Origin: Mytilus trossulus
Lineage: Eukaryota > Mollusca > Bivalvia > Mytilida > Mytilidae
DNA: 64,000 bases
Assembly (NCBI RefSeq): GCF_036588685.1
Contig: NC_086375.1
Span: forward strand, 7,185,916 to 7,249,915
Direction of reading: 5' to 3'
The position numbers and the translations under genes were made by a program. Shown here one piece after another: positions 1 through 11,230 of the stretch. The notes under the pieces were generated by a model. The model was not told where the DNA came from. It did no database searches and saw only the letters and a program-made list of their open reading frames with translations. The first letter of the stretch is position 1. The number at the start of each line of letters is the position of its first letter.

Positions 1-620
1 CATGTATCATAGACCTATGTAACAATATGTAACAAGTTCACGATTTAAACCGTTCATTTCTTTAAAAAAACCATAATTATGTAACTGTCAGCAAGGTATT
101 GAACAAAACTGTTATTGGTATTGTTTTAAATTCTAATAGCCAAATAAGCTGTTAGAGAAAAAAAACGTCCAGAGCGAAAACAGACAGCATAATTTCTCAA
201 TTTGTGTATTTCTTTATACTGATGTCCAATGTTAGAAGCAGCAGTATTTGGTTTCCTCTGATAATGAAGTAAAAAAAAAGCAAATAGGACTCTTAGTCCA
301 TTCCCTATTATCAGATTTCACACAATAGAGCACGCACATGCAGTAACTAGCCAAACTCATGCATTACCTCATATTTAAGATTTTAAGAGCTAAATATTTT
401 TTTTTGTCTAAAAGGCTTTTTTTTAAGCACTAAAATGAAGTGAAAAATGGTTCTTGTAATTATCCTTTTAAAGTTTGAATTATATTTTAATAATTACATT
501 TAATTTAGTGATGAAATTAGATAATATCATCACAATGTTTTAATGTGGAATTTAATTCATCTTTCACTGGTAACAGGATATCAAAAGCATTATCGTTATC
601 TCGCCATCACTTTGTTTCAG

Positions 621-692
621 AGATTTGCATAACAACCAAATAACTACAATACAGCCGGGAGCATTTCAAAACTTAGCAGCACTGCTGACACT
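621..692 (+). CDS. LRR gene 1, LRR exon (type A)
   Basis: The exon lies between acceptor TTTGTTTCAG and donor GTATGT. It is exactly 72 nt, enters and leaves in phase 2, and encodes one 24-residue LRR of the form LxxNQITTIQPGAFQNLAAL. The equivalent exon of gene 2 is 51,728-51,799. Upstream exons of this gene (signal peptide, N-terminal cap, first LRR pair) must lie before base 1, judging from gene 2. One-repeat-per-exon with constant phase lets LRRs be gained or lost without breaking the frame. Confidence 0.85.
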
Positions 693-1039
693 GTATGTAT
701 GCATGTTAATGCAGACACTGTATGTATACATGTTATGTTCTTCTCATATAAATTTTGATAGTATGATACTCAACTCCTAACGGGAGGGATTGTGCCTGAA
801 ATTCATATGATGAAGACATATCAGTTTAATTGAGTTCTGGAGCTGACATGTCCGTTTACTGCTAGTAGTCTGTTTTTTTATGAACTATTGTCAATTCATT
901 TGTTTCTTTATTTACATCTTCTGACATCGGACTGGGACTTCTCTTGCACTGAATTTTAATGTGCGTATTGTTATGCATTTACTTTTCTACATTGGCAAGA
1001 GGTATAGAGGAAGGGTTGGGATCTCGTAAACATGTTTAA

Positions 1040-1300
1040 CTCAACCGCAAATTTTCGCTTGTCCCATGTGAGTCTTGTCTGATTTTTATTTTTAGTTTCT
1101 TGTCTATAATTCGGAGTTTAGTATGACGGCCATTATCACTGTACTAGTATACATATGTTTAAGTGGACAGCTGACGGACGCCTACGGGTGCGGGTGTTTT
1201 CGCTACATTGAAGACCCATTGGTGGTCTTCGGCTGTTGTCTTCTCCATGGTCGGTTTGTTGTCGCTTTGACACAATCCCCATTTCCTTTCTTAATTTATT
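1040..1300 (+). repeat. Dispersed repeat family R1
   Basis: Contains the family's recognisable run CATTATCAC...AGCTGACGGACGCC...TACATTGAAGACC...GGTTTGTTGTCGC. The same run occurs at 10,375-10,640, 44,470-44,625, 52,160-52,415 and 59,630-59,900, and inverted at 16,080-16,330. It contributes spurious open frames. I recall it as very abundant in mussel sequences; its class is not evident. Confidence 0.75.
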
Positions 1301-1500
1301 ATAGGAAGAAGCACATGTGGTATGAGTGCCAATGAGGCAACTCTCTTTCCAAGAGACACTAGGAAAAGCGTAAATCATTAATTACAGGTCAAGGTACGGC
1401 GTTATAGAAGGAGCCTAGACTCCCATTGAATAGCATGTTACAAAGTGCTCCAAAATGACTTACATAAAACAATTTAAACAGGAAAATTAATGGTAATATC
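1300..1500 (+). repeat. Dispersed repeat family R2 (SINE-like)
   Basis: Begins GTGGTATGAGTGCCAATGAG and continues with ACAACTCTC-like, AGGTCAA and AAACAGGAAAA blocks. The same order recurs at many places in the window and could be a short interspersed element; no pol III boxes are clear in it. Also present at 52,410-52,620 in copy 2. Confidence 0.7.
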
Positions 1501-1552
1501 TATACCATTAGCTTACTGCTTTTACTTTATTCTTTATTTTTTTCTTCTTTAG

Positions 1553-1624
1553 GTATTTGAGTGGAAACAATCTGACATTCGTCAAGTATGATACTTTTGA
1601 ACATAACATTAAATTAGAACATTT
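1553..1624 (+). CDS. LRR gene 1, LRR exon (type B)
   Basis: A 72-nt exon between a pyrimidine-rich acceptor (TTCTTCTTTAG) and donor GTAAGT, phase 2 on both sides. It encodes one LRR with the core YLSGNNLTFVKYDTFEHN. Type B repeats follow type A repeats throughout both genes. The equivalent in gene 2 is 52,661-52,732, which differs in its last codon (CT rather than TT before the donor). Confidence 0.85.
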
Positions 1625-1883
1625 GTAAGTACAAATATATGTATTGAACGATTGATAGTTTTAGTCGTTAACAAACGACTTCGTTTATGTAGTATTAAAT
1701 TATTTGGTTCTTATGTAATCATGAGATAATGTGAAATTTAGCACTTGTGATGAAACCTAAACATGTACAGATGGGTGCGGTTCTAACCTTGACAAAAGTT
1801 AACTTAAAGCAGACTTGTTAACTGCTTTCTTAGTTAACTTAAGAATTTTTAAGCAGTGAAGCAGGTTAACTTTGTCGTTGTTG

Positions 1884-2110
1884 GACCAGACCTACGGTCT
1901 CCTTTTTTTGGACTGCTGCAGACCTATTGACAGGTCTGCACCAGTCTTGGCCTGTGGACAAATCTGCTTTATACCAGTCCTGATGATAGGTCTGTCCAAG
2001 ACCAGACCTGTGGACAAGTCTGTTCCTGACCAAACCTGAAGACAGGTCTGCCTCTTACCAGACCTGTGGACAAGTCTGCTTTTGATCAGACCTGAGGACA
2101 GGTCGGCTTA
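1884..2110. repeat. Degenerate minisatellite built on an AGACCTGTGGACAAGTCTG motif
   Basis: About seven irregular copies of a 30-35 nt unit alternating CCAGACCTG, GACAGGTCTG and GACAAGTCTGC. GACCTG and CAGGTC are complementary, so the tract can fold on itself. Copy 2 equivalent: 52,991-53,218. Confidence 0.75.
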
Positions 2111-3075
2111 TGACAGATTATCGTTATAAGAGTTTTCATATCAGACTTTATTTTAATTAAAATATTTAAACAACAATTTCACAATATTTTTCCACAGATG
2201 TCAAATTTAATTATTTACTGTACTAGATATTATACAAAATTCTCTTTTTTCATTTGATATACATGTATTCCTATATACATAAAATAATGGTTATACAATC
2301 ACATAGAGCTACTCATAAAGGAAATGAGAGTGTCTTTTTTTTATTAGAAGGGCGGATAGAAAGGTTATCCAACGCATCGGAACAATATTATTATGTCACG
2401 GGATATCAACAACATTGTCGACGTTGCTTCGTTCCCCGTTTTTCACCTGTCCCTTCCTCAATTTTACTTTATGCATAAATTTATACATGTATTGATATTT
2501 CATTGTTATTCAACTTGTTTGCATTGGATTTACTATTCTATTTTCCGCAGACTACTCTTACAGAAATTGTATAGTGTCCGTAAGCATACGGTGCGGTAAA
2601 ACTATCAAAAATTTCATGAAATTCGTCAGATGTGTCGAGAGATTTGTCTTTGTCGACTAATTGATTTATTGGACGTCCCAACTTTATACTGAATGTGCAC
2701 TTGAATGAAATAGTTGCCGATTGACGTTTAACTACAAAAAAAAATCAATCAACCGACAATATAGATTAACAATATACATACTATTCCCAGAAGAGAACCT
2801 CATATGATATACTTTTTTTTTTATCAAACAGTACAAGTGAATTCAGACATGTCAGTGTTGTTACTTTGGTGATGCGGCCTAATAGTTTTACACAAAATCA
2901 TGAACTACTATATCTAGTGATTGTTCAATGTTATGAATAAAGAGATGAAATTGGGACTCTTACAATTTATGCAGTAATTGTTTTCCAATATCATTGATTA
3001 CATGTACATCTAAGGTCCTACTAAAATGTGCACAGGAGCGCAAAACGAAGACATTAAGGCACTCGGTACAATACT

Positions 3076-4260
3076 ATGCGGGTATATATATTTACAATTA
3101 AAAGTGCACATATGGTCAGTGTTGGTCTAATAATTTTGTTGTACAAGTCAGCATGAGGTATCAAAACTACTCAAATTGTGTTACGTATCAATATTTTTAA
3201 TCAAAGAAGGACATGCTGGCACCCTAAATTTATGCGAACAATAATTGATTTTTATTGTATAGCAATATTGTTGTCCGATGTATTATACATTGAATCCTGA
3301 AATATAAAATATGGCTGACTTACTATGCGGGAATATAGATTTACAAATTAAAGTGCACATATGGTCAGTCTTGGTCAATGCGGTAAAATAATTGTGTTAT
3401 ACAAGTCAGCATGAGGTATCAAAACTACTGAAATTGTGTTACATATCAATATTTTGAATAAAAAGAGGACATGCTGGAACCCTAAATTTATGCAAACAAA
3501 AATTGTTTCTTATTTTATCGCAATATTGCTGTCCATTGTATTATACATTGAATCCTGACTTAAAAATATGGCTGATTTACTATGTGGGTATACAGGCATG
3601 ACAGATTTACAGATTTACAAATTAAAGTACACATACATGTATGGTCAGTTTTGGTCGATGCGGTCAAATAATTTTGTCGTACAAGTCAGCATGAGGTATC
3701 AAAACTACTGAAATTTTGTTACATATCAATATTTTGAATAAAAGGAGGACATGCTGGCACCCTAAATTGATGCGAACAAAAATTTGTTGTTATTGTATTG
3801 CAATATTGCTGTCCAGTGTTTTATACATTGAATCCTGAGATAAAAAAAAAAATATGGCTGATTTACAATGCGGGTATATAGATTTACAAATTAAAGTTCA
3901 CATATGGTCAGTTTTGGTCGATGCGGTCAAATAATTGTGTTGTACAAGTAACCATGAGGTATAAAAACTACTCAAATTTTTGTTACGTTTCAATGTTTTG
4001 ATTAAAAAAGGAGGACATGCTGGCACCTTAAATTTATGCAAACAAAACTGTTTTGTTATTGTATTGCAGTATTGCTGTCCATTGTATTATACATTGAATC
4101 TTGATATACAAAATATGCCGGTATATAGATTTACAACTCAAAGTGCACATACGGTCAGTTTTGGTCGATGCGGTCAAACAATTTTGTTGTACAAGTCAGC
4201 ATGAGATATCAAATTTATTGAAATTTTGTAACGTATTTAAAATATTTTGAATAAAAGGAT
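3076..4260 (+). repeat. Tandem array, five units of about 250-285 bp
   Basis: Units begin with ATGCGGGTATATA-like sequence at 3,076, 3,325, 3,582, 3,868 and 4,114, and each contains GTGCACATATGGTCAG, CAAGTCAGCATGAG and GGACATGCTGGCACC. Divergence among units is modest. The duplicated block at 54,158 carries a single unit, so the array expanded or collapsed after the duplication. Confidence 0.88.
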
Positions 4261-4639
4261 GACATACGTAGTCATATATTTAAATGAATTAAATTATTGC
4301 TGATTGTGGCTGCATAGTTCAAGGATGTATACAACTTACATCAAATATACGTATTTTCAAAGATATACATAATAAAGTGCAAAAACAAAGGTATCGGAAT
4401 ATGTATTAAGTACCCGTTATCATTGTAACCAAGGTCGCTTTTATAATTTATAGATTGTCAGATCACAGATAAATTTGTGTTACAAGCAACGTTTTATGCG
4501 TACTTTATTTTCAAATATTTGTTTTTAATCCTGTTTATATAACGAAAGTATTAATTTTACTTTATTTTCAATGTTTATACTACGAAACAAAGATCTAACA
4601 AAATATTTTGAAAAAATCGATGTAGAGCGGTCCTGGTTA

Positions 4640-4990
4640 CAAGTTAACTTAGTGTTGAGCAGACCAGTCAAAAGTTAACATGGAAACTGGTCTGGTTTTG
4701 TCAAAGCAAAAGTAAACTTATGTTAACTTTGTGGTAGGACTGGTTTCGAAGTGAACTTATGTTAACTTTACGGCAGGACTGGTTCCGAAGTTAACTTATG
4801 TTAACTTATAACAGGACTGGTTCGATGTTAACTTATATCAATAGCGGACCTGTTACCAAGTTATCTTCTTGGCAGACATAAAAACAGTTCTAGGACCAAG
4901 TTTGCTTTTCAAGTTAACTAGATTTTGGTCCTTTGACTGGTAAGATCAGTCCTTAATCCGGTTATCAAGTTAACTTGCTGTACAGGTTAG
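4640..4990. repeat. Degenerate minisatellite rich in GTTAAC
   Basis: Repeated blocks of AAGTTAACTTATGTTAACTT followed by GGACTGGTT. GTTAAC is self-complementary. The left side of the same element has matching AGTTAACTTAA blocks in inverted sense near 1,797-1,870, so these tracts act as long, imperfect subterminal inverted repeats. Copy 2 equivalent: 54,655-55,015. Confidence 0.7.
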
Positions 4991-6062
4991 GACGTAAATT
5001 TCAGTCGTTTAAATTGGCACTTTATCAAAATATGAATGTAGCACGACGAAGACTTGTGTGATACAAGATTGATAAACAACTATACGTTTAATTTCAAAAA
5101 AGTTAATACAATAAAAAGTAATATATAAACTCGTTTTACCTTAAAATCATTCGATGTAGTTATAAGAGGTGTTACTGTAACAAATCACTTGAACTTTTAC
5201 AAATGTATCACAGAGATGGATACATGTATCTTAGACCTATGTAACAAGTTCACGATTTAAACTGTTCAATTATTCTTAAAACATTATGTAACTGTTATCA
5301 AGGTATTGAACAAAATTGTAATTATTGGTATTGTTTTGAATCTAAGATGTAAGACAATAAATGAAGACCAGTATAAGCTAAGCGAAAATGACGGCATACA
5401 TTTCTTCATTTATTTATACATATAAATGTGTTCTTTTCGAAGCAGCGTAACATATTGCTTTCTTTTGATAATGTCTAAAGTAAAACAAGTACGACTGTTA
5501 GTCTATTGTTTTATATCATAGTACACACAATATAGCATATTTTGTCTGTATCAGTATTTCGCAACTTATTTGTCTAACATTGTTAATGCGTTAACCAAAT
5601 AGTTAGCCCATTTCAACAATGATCGTTCAAGAAACGATTGTGTTAGCTATTTCTTTGTCTAAATATAAATATGTATATTGAAAAAGAAATTCTAAGAGTC
5701 ACAAAGGTTTACAAAGATAATACAAAAAAAGGTTCTTAAACACGAAGTTGCATGTAAATAATCTATCATTCTTAAATATCGTAAAGCAAACACGACACTT
5801 GTTTTGTAATTCAAAGATGATTATATTAAAATTCACGCATAACCTCAAAGTATGATTGTTAAGCAGTTAATTAGAAAAATTAAGTTCTCTAAACTATATG
5901 CTTAAAGTTTTGATTATATTTCAATAATTACATTTAAAATATTTGACAAATCATGAAAATCGAAAATTTCAACACAATGTTTGAATCAGGAATTTATTTC
6001 AACCTTCATTGGTAACATGATAACAAAAGCACTATCGTTATTTCACCATTACTTTGTTTCAG

Positions 6063-6134
6063 ATATTTGTACAACAATCAAATAACTACAATACAGCAGA
6101 GAATATTTCAAAACTTATCAGCACTGTTGGAAAT
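6063..6134 (+). CDS. LRR gene 1, LRR exon (type A, second pair)
   Basis: A 72-nt phase 2-2 exon bounded by TTTGTTTCAG and GTATGT. It encodes LYNNQITTIQQRIFQNLSAL, a type A repeat in which the usual GAF of the LRR is RIF. The preceding intron resembles the intron before the first type A exon, which shows that exon pairs were duplicated together with their introns. Equivalent exon in gene 2: 56,160-56,231. Confidence 0.83.
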
Positions 6135-6274
6135 GTATGTAAATATGTTTATAGAAATAAGCAGATGTGGTGTGAGTGCCAATGAGATAACTCCTTTTCC
6201 AAGTCACAATGTATATAAAGTAAATCATAATAGGTCAACATTTAGCCTTCGCCTTTGTTATTTGCACTTTTAAA

Positions 6275-7425
6275 AACAATAGGCTCTAAAGAGCCTGTGT
6301 CGCTCACCTTGGGGTATGTGAATATTAAACAAAGGATGCAGATGGATTCATGACAAAATTGTTTTTTGGTGATGGTGATGTGTCTGTAGATCTTACTTTA
6401 CTGAACATTCTTGCTGATTACAATTATTTCTATAGATAATAAACTTAGCCCAATAATTTCAGTGGAAAATTTAGTAAAAATTTACAAATTTTATGAAAAT
6501 TGTTAAAAATTGACTATAAAGGACAATAACTCCTGAGGGGGTCAATTGACCATTTTTAGGTCTTACTTTGCTGTACATTATTGTTGTTTACAGTTTATCT
6601 CTATCTATAATAATATTCAAGATAATAATCAAAAACAGCAAAATTTCCCTAAGATTACCAATTCAGAAGCAGCAATCTAAAACGGGTTGTCCTATTCATC
6701 TGAAAATTTCAAGGCTGATAGATCTTAACCTGATTAACAACTTTACCCCAATGTCAGATTTGCTATTAATGCTTTGGATTTTGAGTTATAAGCCAAAAAC
6801 TGCATTTTACTCCAATGTTCTATGTTTAGCCATGGCCGCCATCTTGGTTGGTTGGCCGGGCCACGCCACACATTTTTTAAACTAGAAACCCAAAAGACGA
6901 TTGTGGCCAAGTCTGAATTAATTTGGCACAGCAGTTTCAGAGGAGAAGATTTTTGTAAACGATATACTTGAAAGAAGAGCAGTAACTCCTAAGGGGGTCA
7001 CCTGACCATTTTGGTTCTGTTGACTTATTTGTAAATCTTTCTTTGCTGAACATTATTAACGGGTTGTCCTATTCATCTGAAAATTTCAGGGCAGATAGAT
7101 CTTGACCTGGTTAACAATTTTACTTCATGTCAGATTGCCCTAAATGCTCTGGTTTCAGAGTTATAAGCCAAAAACTGCATTTTACCCCTATGTTTTATTT
7201 TTAGCCATGGCAGCCATCTTGGTTGGTTTGGCGGGTCACGCCACATATTTTTCAAACTAGATACCCCAATGATGTTTGTGGCCAAGTTTGGTCCAATGTG
7301 GCCCAGTAGTTTCAGAGGAGAAGTTTTTTGTAAAAGTTAACGACGACGACGACGGACGACGGACGACGGACGACGGACGCAAAGTGATGGGAAAAGCTCA
7401 CTTGGCCCTATGGGCCAGGTGAGCT
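6275..7425 (+). mobile_element. Dispersed element with GCTCACCTTGG / GGGCCAGGTGAGC ends
   Basis: Starts near GAGCCTGTGTCGCTCACC and ends CACTTGGCCCTATGGGCCAG followed by GTGAGC. The ends share a short inverted GCTCACC. The inside is a two-fold internal repeat (GGTTGTCCTATTCATCTGAA and GCCATCTTGGTTGG each occur twice), and a GACGACGGAC microsatellite lies before the right end. It lacks a coding frame; open frames here are fortuitous. I recall this as a common mollusc repeat. Copy 2: 56,375-57,605. Confidence 0.7.
7342..7380. repeat. GAC/GGACGAC microsatellite
   Basis: Five GAC-type triplets followed by four GGACGAC-like units. In copy 2 (57,540-57,561) the tract is about half as long. Confidence 0.85.
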
Positions 7426-7494
7426 ATCTTTGTTTCAAATAAAAAAAAACTTAAAATAATTTAGGATAAAACCATTCCTGTTAATGTCATTATG

Positions 7495-8385
7495 GGTAAA
7501 ATGGTTTTATTATATCTTGAAGATATTTTGTCTTTACATTACATGGTTTTTACACTATTTATGATTATGTTGGGAAGATACTCAATATCCTTTAGTCTTT
7601 ACTTAATTTTATATTTTATTTTGATATTTAATTATATGGTTTCGCAATGACCTGATGTGACTTACTGAATTTTACTTATTACAAGTTTTGTACTAAAAGG
7701 AACAACATGACGGGTGGAGAAGGATCTGATAGTTGTTTCGGAAAGTAAAATGTGGTTTTTTAATTTCGTAATAATGATGTGGTCGTTCCAGTATTTGATA
7801 TAGCGGGTTTGTTATTTTAAACGAGGTTATTACATCTATTCATGAGGCATCCATGGTTATACCGCTTAGCTTTTTTGAAGAAAAAAATATCTATTTGAAA
7901 CCGAATTTATGGTCGTTTGTTGGAAACCTATCGGGTTTTATCTATCGAGTTAAATTTTGCGTTACTGTTCTTGTTATATATTCAATTCTAAAAAATAAGC
8001 GATAATTATAGTTAAAGTTCGAGTTAGAGTTGAGTGTAAGTCACATTTAAAGGTAAAGTTCAATTTGAAATTCGACTATAACTTTTCAGTACTATGTTGA
8101 TGTATTTAAAATCAGTACGTATTTTAAAGTTTCGTGGCAGATTCAGGTTTTAGATTGACATTTCTGCAAAGGTCTTGGTGCATGATTAAAGTCAGTTGAA
8201 ATCTGTACACAAAACACTTTTTTAACGTAAAGAAGAATGTCTTCCAACAAATGATTCCATCGGCTACATTTTCAATAGTTATTCAATACAAATAGTAAAG
8301 ATCAAATTTTTCCATCGTAACAAAAAACAGGCCAAAGGTAAATAAGAGATATCGAAAACGAATTGACAATGTCATGGCTAAAGAA
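7495..8385. other. Intron segment present only in copy 1
   Basis: About 890 bp flanked by GTCATTAT and AAAGAAACGGAAG. In copy 2 (57,680) these flanks are joined directly. I see no terminal repeats or frame, so a deletion in copy 2 is more likely than an insertion in copy 1. Confidence 0.7.
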
Positions 8386-8394
8386 ACGGAAGAA

Positions 8395-8690
8395 TTTTAC
8401 CTTTTTTAGATATAGAAAGATGTGTTAAATAACAATTCAAACAAGTAAACCATTATATGTCAATATAGGCCTTCAACACGGAACCTTGGCTCACACCGAA
8501 CAACAAGCTAAAAATGGCCCAAAAATTACTAGTGTAAGCCATTCAAACGGGAAAACCAACGGTCTTATTTACATAAAATAACGAGAAACGAGAAACACGT
8601 ATTAATCATTTTAATTACATTAACAAACGACAACTATTGTACATCAGATTCCTGACTTAGGACAGGTGCAAAATATAATTAAAATGAAAA
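8395..8690 (+). repeat. Dispersed repeat R2, long form
   Basis: Carries the blocks AAGTAAACCATTATATGTCA, CCTTGGCTCACACCGAACAA, AAAACCAACGGTC, then ACAAACGACAAC and GATTCCTGACTTAGGACAGG. Near-identical in copy 2 (57,690-57,990), and close to 17,795-18,060. Confidence 0.7.
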
Positions 8691-9056
8691 TATGGACGTA
8701 AATATAATTGAGGATGGAAATATGGACAAGCACAAAAAGGCGCGGAGTAAAACATGTTTTGTGAGACCTCAAGAGTCCGAGTCTGATGTCATAATATGTA
8801 AAAAAAAAAAGAAAAAGAAAAGAAACTCAGCGCATACATAAATTAACACAGGAATACTAGATCCAGATCGGTAAAGATTGATTGTAATGTGAAATTATGT
8901 AGAATGTGATGCGAATACACAAAGATAATGATATTTTACGATATCTTTCATCGATTTGTCTTTTCCTAATTGATTCATGATTATACAACATTTGCCTACT
9001 GCTTTTTACATTAGTCTTTAATTAGTTTTTAATTAAATTAATTTTGTTTTCTTCAG

Positions 9057-9128
9057 AAGTATGAGTGGAAACAATTTGACATTTGTCAAGAATAACACTT
9101 TTGAACATAACAACAACTTAATATATAT
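9057..9128 (+). CDS. LRR gene 1, LRR exon (type B, second pair)
   Basis: A 72-nt phase 2-2 exon after acceptor TTTTCTTCAG and before donor GTAAGT. It encodes MSGNNLTFVKNNTFEHNNNL. It is the last LRR exon I can place before the C-terminal cap, 5.1 kb downstream. It ends in phase 2, which does not fit the only AG acceptor visible at the cap exon (see findings), so an exon may be missed between them. Equivalent in gene 2: 58,338-58,409. Confidence 0.8.
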
Positions 9129-10374
9129 GTAAGTGCATTTATCTTTTGGATAATTGATAGTTTTCTTACAATACCAAACCGCTGTTCTCATTGTGAGATA
9201 TATGGAATAATACATGGCAAAATCCGTATCATATGTCGTATCATCCCGAGACATCAATATCAGCCCAAGGGCCTTGGCCCGAGAGATGATATTGGTCGAG
9301 GGTGATATGGCATTTGATACGGATTTTGACATGTATTATACGCTTTATCACATATTTCAACAGGAGAGTATTATATCATATGAACTGTTTTCTGATCCAT
9401 AGCACTGGGTTACCTTCAGTTCTACTTTTGTCTTATTTCAAAGGCCTTAAGAGAACTGTTCACTTATCCGAAGCACATGGGTTACCTTACAATTTGCGTG
9501 CTGGAGTTTTAAAAATATTTTGTTTATCATTGTATTTATTTGTGTGTTTTGTAATTTGTATAGTTGCATTTAGTGTGCCAAAAATATGAAAACTTGACGT
9601 TCGTGACGTCACGTACCAAAAAATGACGTCATTCAAAAAATCAAACAAACTGACTTTATTTAAAAAAAAAAAAGAAAAAAAAAGTAGGGGCGTGATAAAG
9701 GGTAGGGGTATGATAAAGGGTATGCGATAAAGGATAAAGGGTAGGAGTGTGATAAAGGGTATTCGATGAAGGGTGCGCATCAAAGTTGCGCAATATGGAT
9801 TAAACCACAGGCTATTTATTAAATATGCGAAACTACTACTAAACATATGATAAAATGTGATAATTAGCTATTGCGACATGACCCTAAACATGTGGTTGAA
9901 TGAAATTGAATTTATTGATGATTTAACATCCTTAATTGTTTACGAGGTCGATTACAGTCTTTAAAAATTATAACATTTAACAATATATGAATACAAGATG
10001 ATGAAGGATATAAGCACAACCGTATTTGATACAAGAATAACAAAACATCTATAAGATACAGAAAAGTTATTACAATGAAACCTTTTTACTTATACACAAA
10101 GCTAGTGTAGTTATAGAAAGTGTTACTGTAACAAATCACTTGAATTTTTACCAATGTATCATAGATCTATGTAACAAAATCCCTATTTTAATTGTTAATT
10201 CAATTTTAAATGCAGTTATGGAACATTTTGCTAGGTTTTGGACACAACTGTAATTTTGTATTGTTTTGAATTATCGTAGCTGTAAAAGATGTCAGGATAA
10301 AAATAGTGACCAGTATAATAGTGATCGGCATAATTTCTTCATTTGTTAATACATATATATAGCATTTTTGCGCC

Positions 10375-10640
10375 TGTCCCAAGTCAGGAGCCTCTGACCT
10401 TTGTTAGTCTTGTATTATTTTAATTTTAGTTTCTTGTGTACAATTTAGAAATTAGTATGGCGTTCATTATCATTGAACTAGTATATATTTGTTTAGTGGT
10501 CAGCTAGAGGACGCCTCCGGGTGCGGGAATTTCTCGCTACATGGAAGACCTGTTGATGACCTTCTGCTGTCGTTTTTTTTCATTTGGTCGGGTTGTTGTC
10601 TCCTTGACACATTCCCTATTTCCATTCTCAATTTTAGTTA
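10375..10640 (+). repeat. Dispersed repeat R1
   Basis: Same family as 1,040-1,300 but with the longer start (CTGTCCCAAGTCAGGAGCC). Copy 2 equivalent at 59,630-59,900. Confidence 0.75.
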
Positions 10641-10839
10641 AGACTACTGTAAGAAGCAACGAAACGTATTTGATTTCTTTTGTTTTGCCTGAAGAAAAAC
10701 AAATAGTACTGTTAGTTCTGATATCACTGATGAAAACCATGACGAAGCACAAAGTATATTTTGTTATTATGACATTTTACATACCTCTATTACCTGCTAT
10801 GTGTCGGAGGTATCAGAAAAGTTGAGATCTTACGAGACA

Positions 10840-11230
10840 TGTTTAACTTCACCGAAGTCAGGAGTCTTTGTTAGTTTTGTATATTTTCTAACTTTAGTCT
10901 TGGTGTTTAGTCATATATATGCATGCCAATTCACCTAACTAGTAAACATTTTGTGAGGAACTTGCTGAAGCCCGCCTCCGATTGCGGAATTCTCTCGCTT
11001 TGTTAAAGAAAAATAAAAACTCAAAAATACTGAACTCCAAGGAAATTCAAAAAAGGAAAACCCCAAACAAAATGGCAAAATCAAAAGTTTAAAACACATC
11101 AAACGAATGAATTTATAACAACTGTCATATTCCTGACTTGGCACAGGTCAGAGATCTATTGTTGGCCTTTGTGGTTCTGCTATTTGATCTCTTAAACACA
11201 TTCCATATTTCCATTCTCAATTTAATTTCT
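10840..11230. repeat. Composite of R1 fragments and repeat R3
   Basis: R1-like TCAGGAGTCTTTGTTAG and a diverged GCCCGCCTCCGATTGCGG block are interrupted by R3, recognisable from ATACTGAACTCCAAGGAAAT and CTGTCATATTCCTGACTTGG. R3 recurs inverted at 29,815-29,950. Copy 2: 60,100-60,490. Confidence 0.6.

Larger units (their letters stand above)
1768..4990. mobile_element. Non-autonomous TA-flanked DNA element, copy 1 (right end lost)
   Basis: The left end CAGATGGGTGCGGTTCTAAC follows TA. In copy 2 the inverted form of this end closes the element at 55,032 before TA, but here the last 40 or so bases and some flank are deleted. The interior has two degenerate minisatellites and the 250-bp tandem array but no transposase frame. 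TA duplication suggests mobilisation by a Tc1/mariner-type transposase. Confidence 0.65.

Noticed and set aside
1123-1335. 70-codon frame that is intact in both duplicated copies (also 52,231-52,443)
   Set aside because: It is translated R1 repeat. Other R1 copies in the window break the frame, so preservation reflects recent duplication.
6568-6885. 105-codon open frame in the GCTCACC-ended element
   Set aside because: It lies wholly in a dispersed non-coding repeat. The equivalent in copy 2 is broken by indels and the product is plain AT-rich translation.
9214-9402. Frame with a palindromic translation on both strands
   Set aside because: It is due to a local inverted repeat around CAAGGGCCTTGG at 9,267-9,278. 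Copy 2 (58,553) has an indel there.
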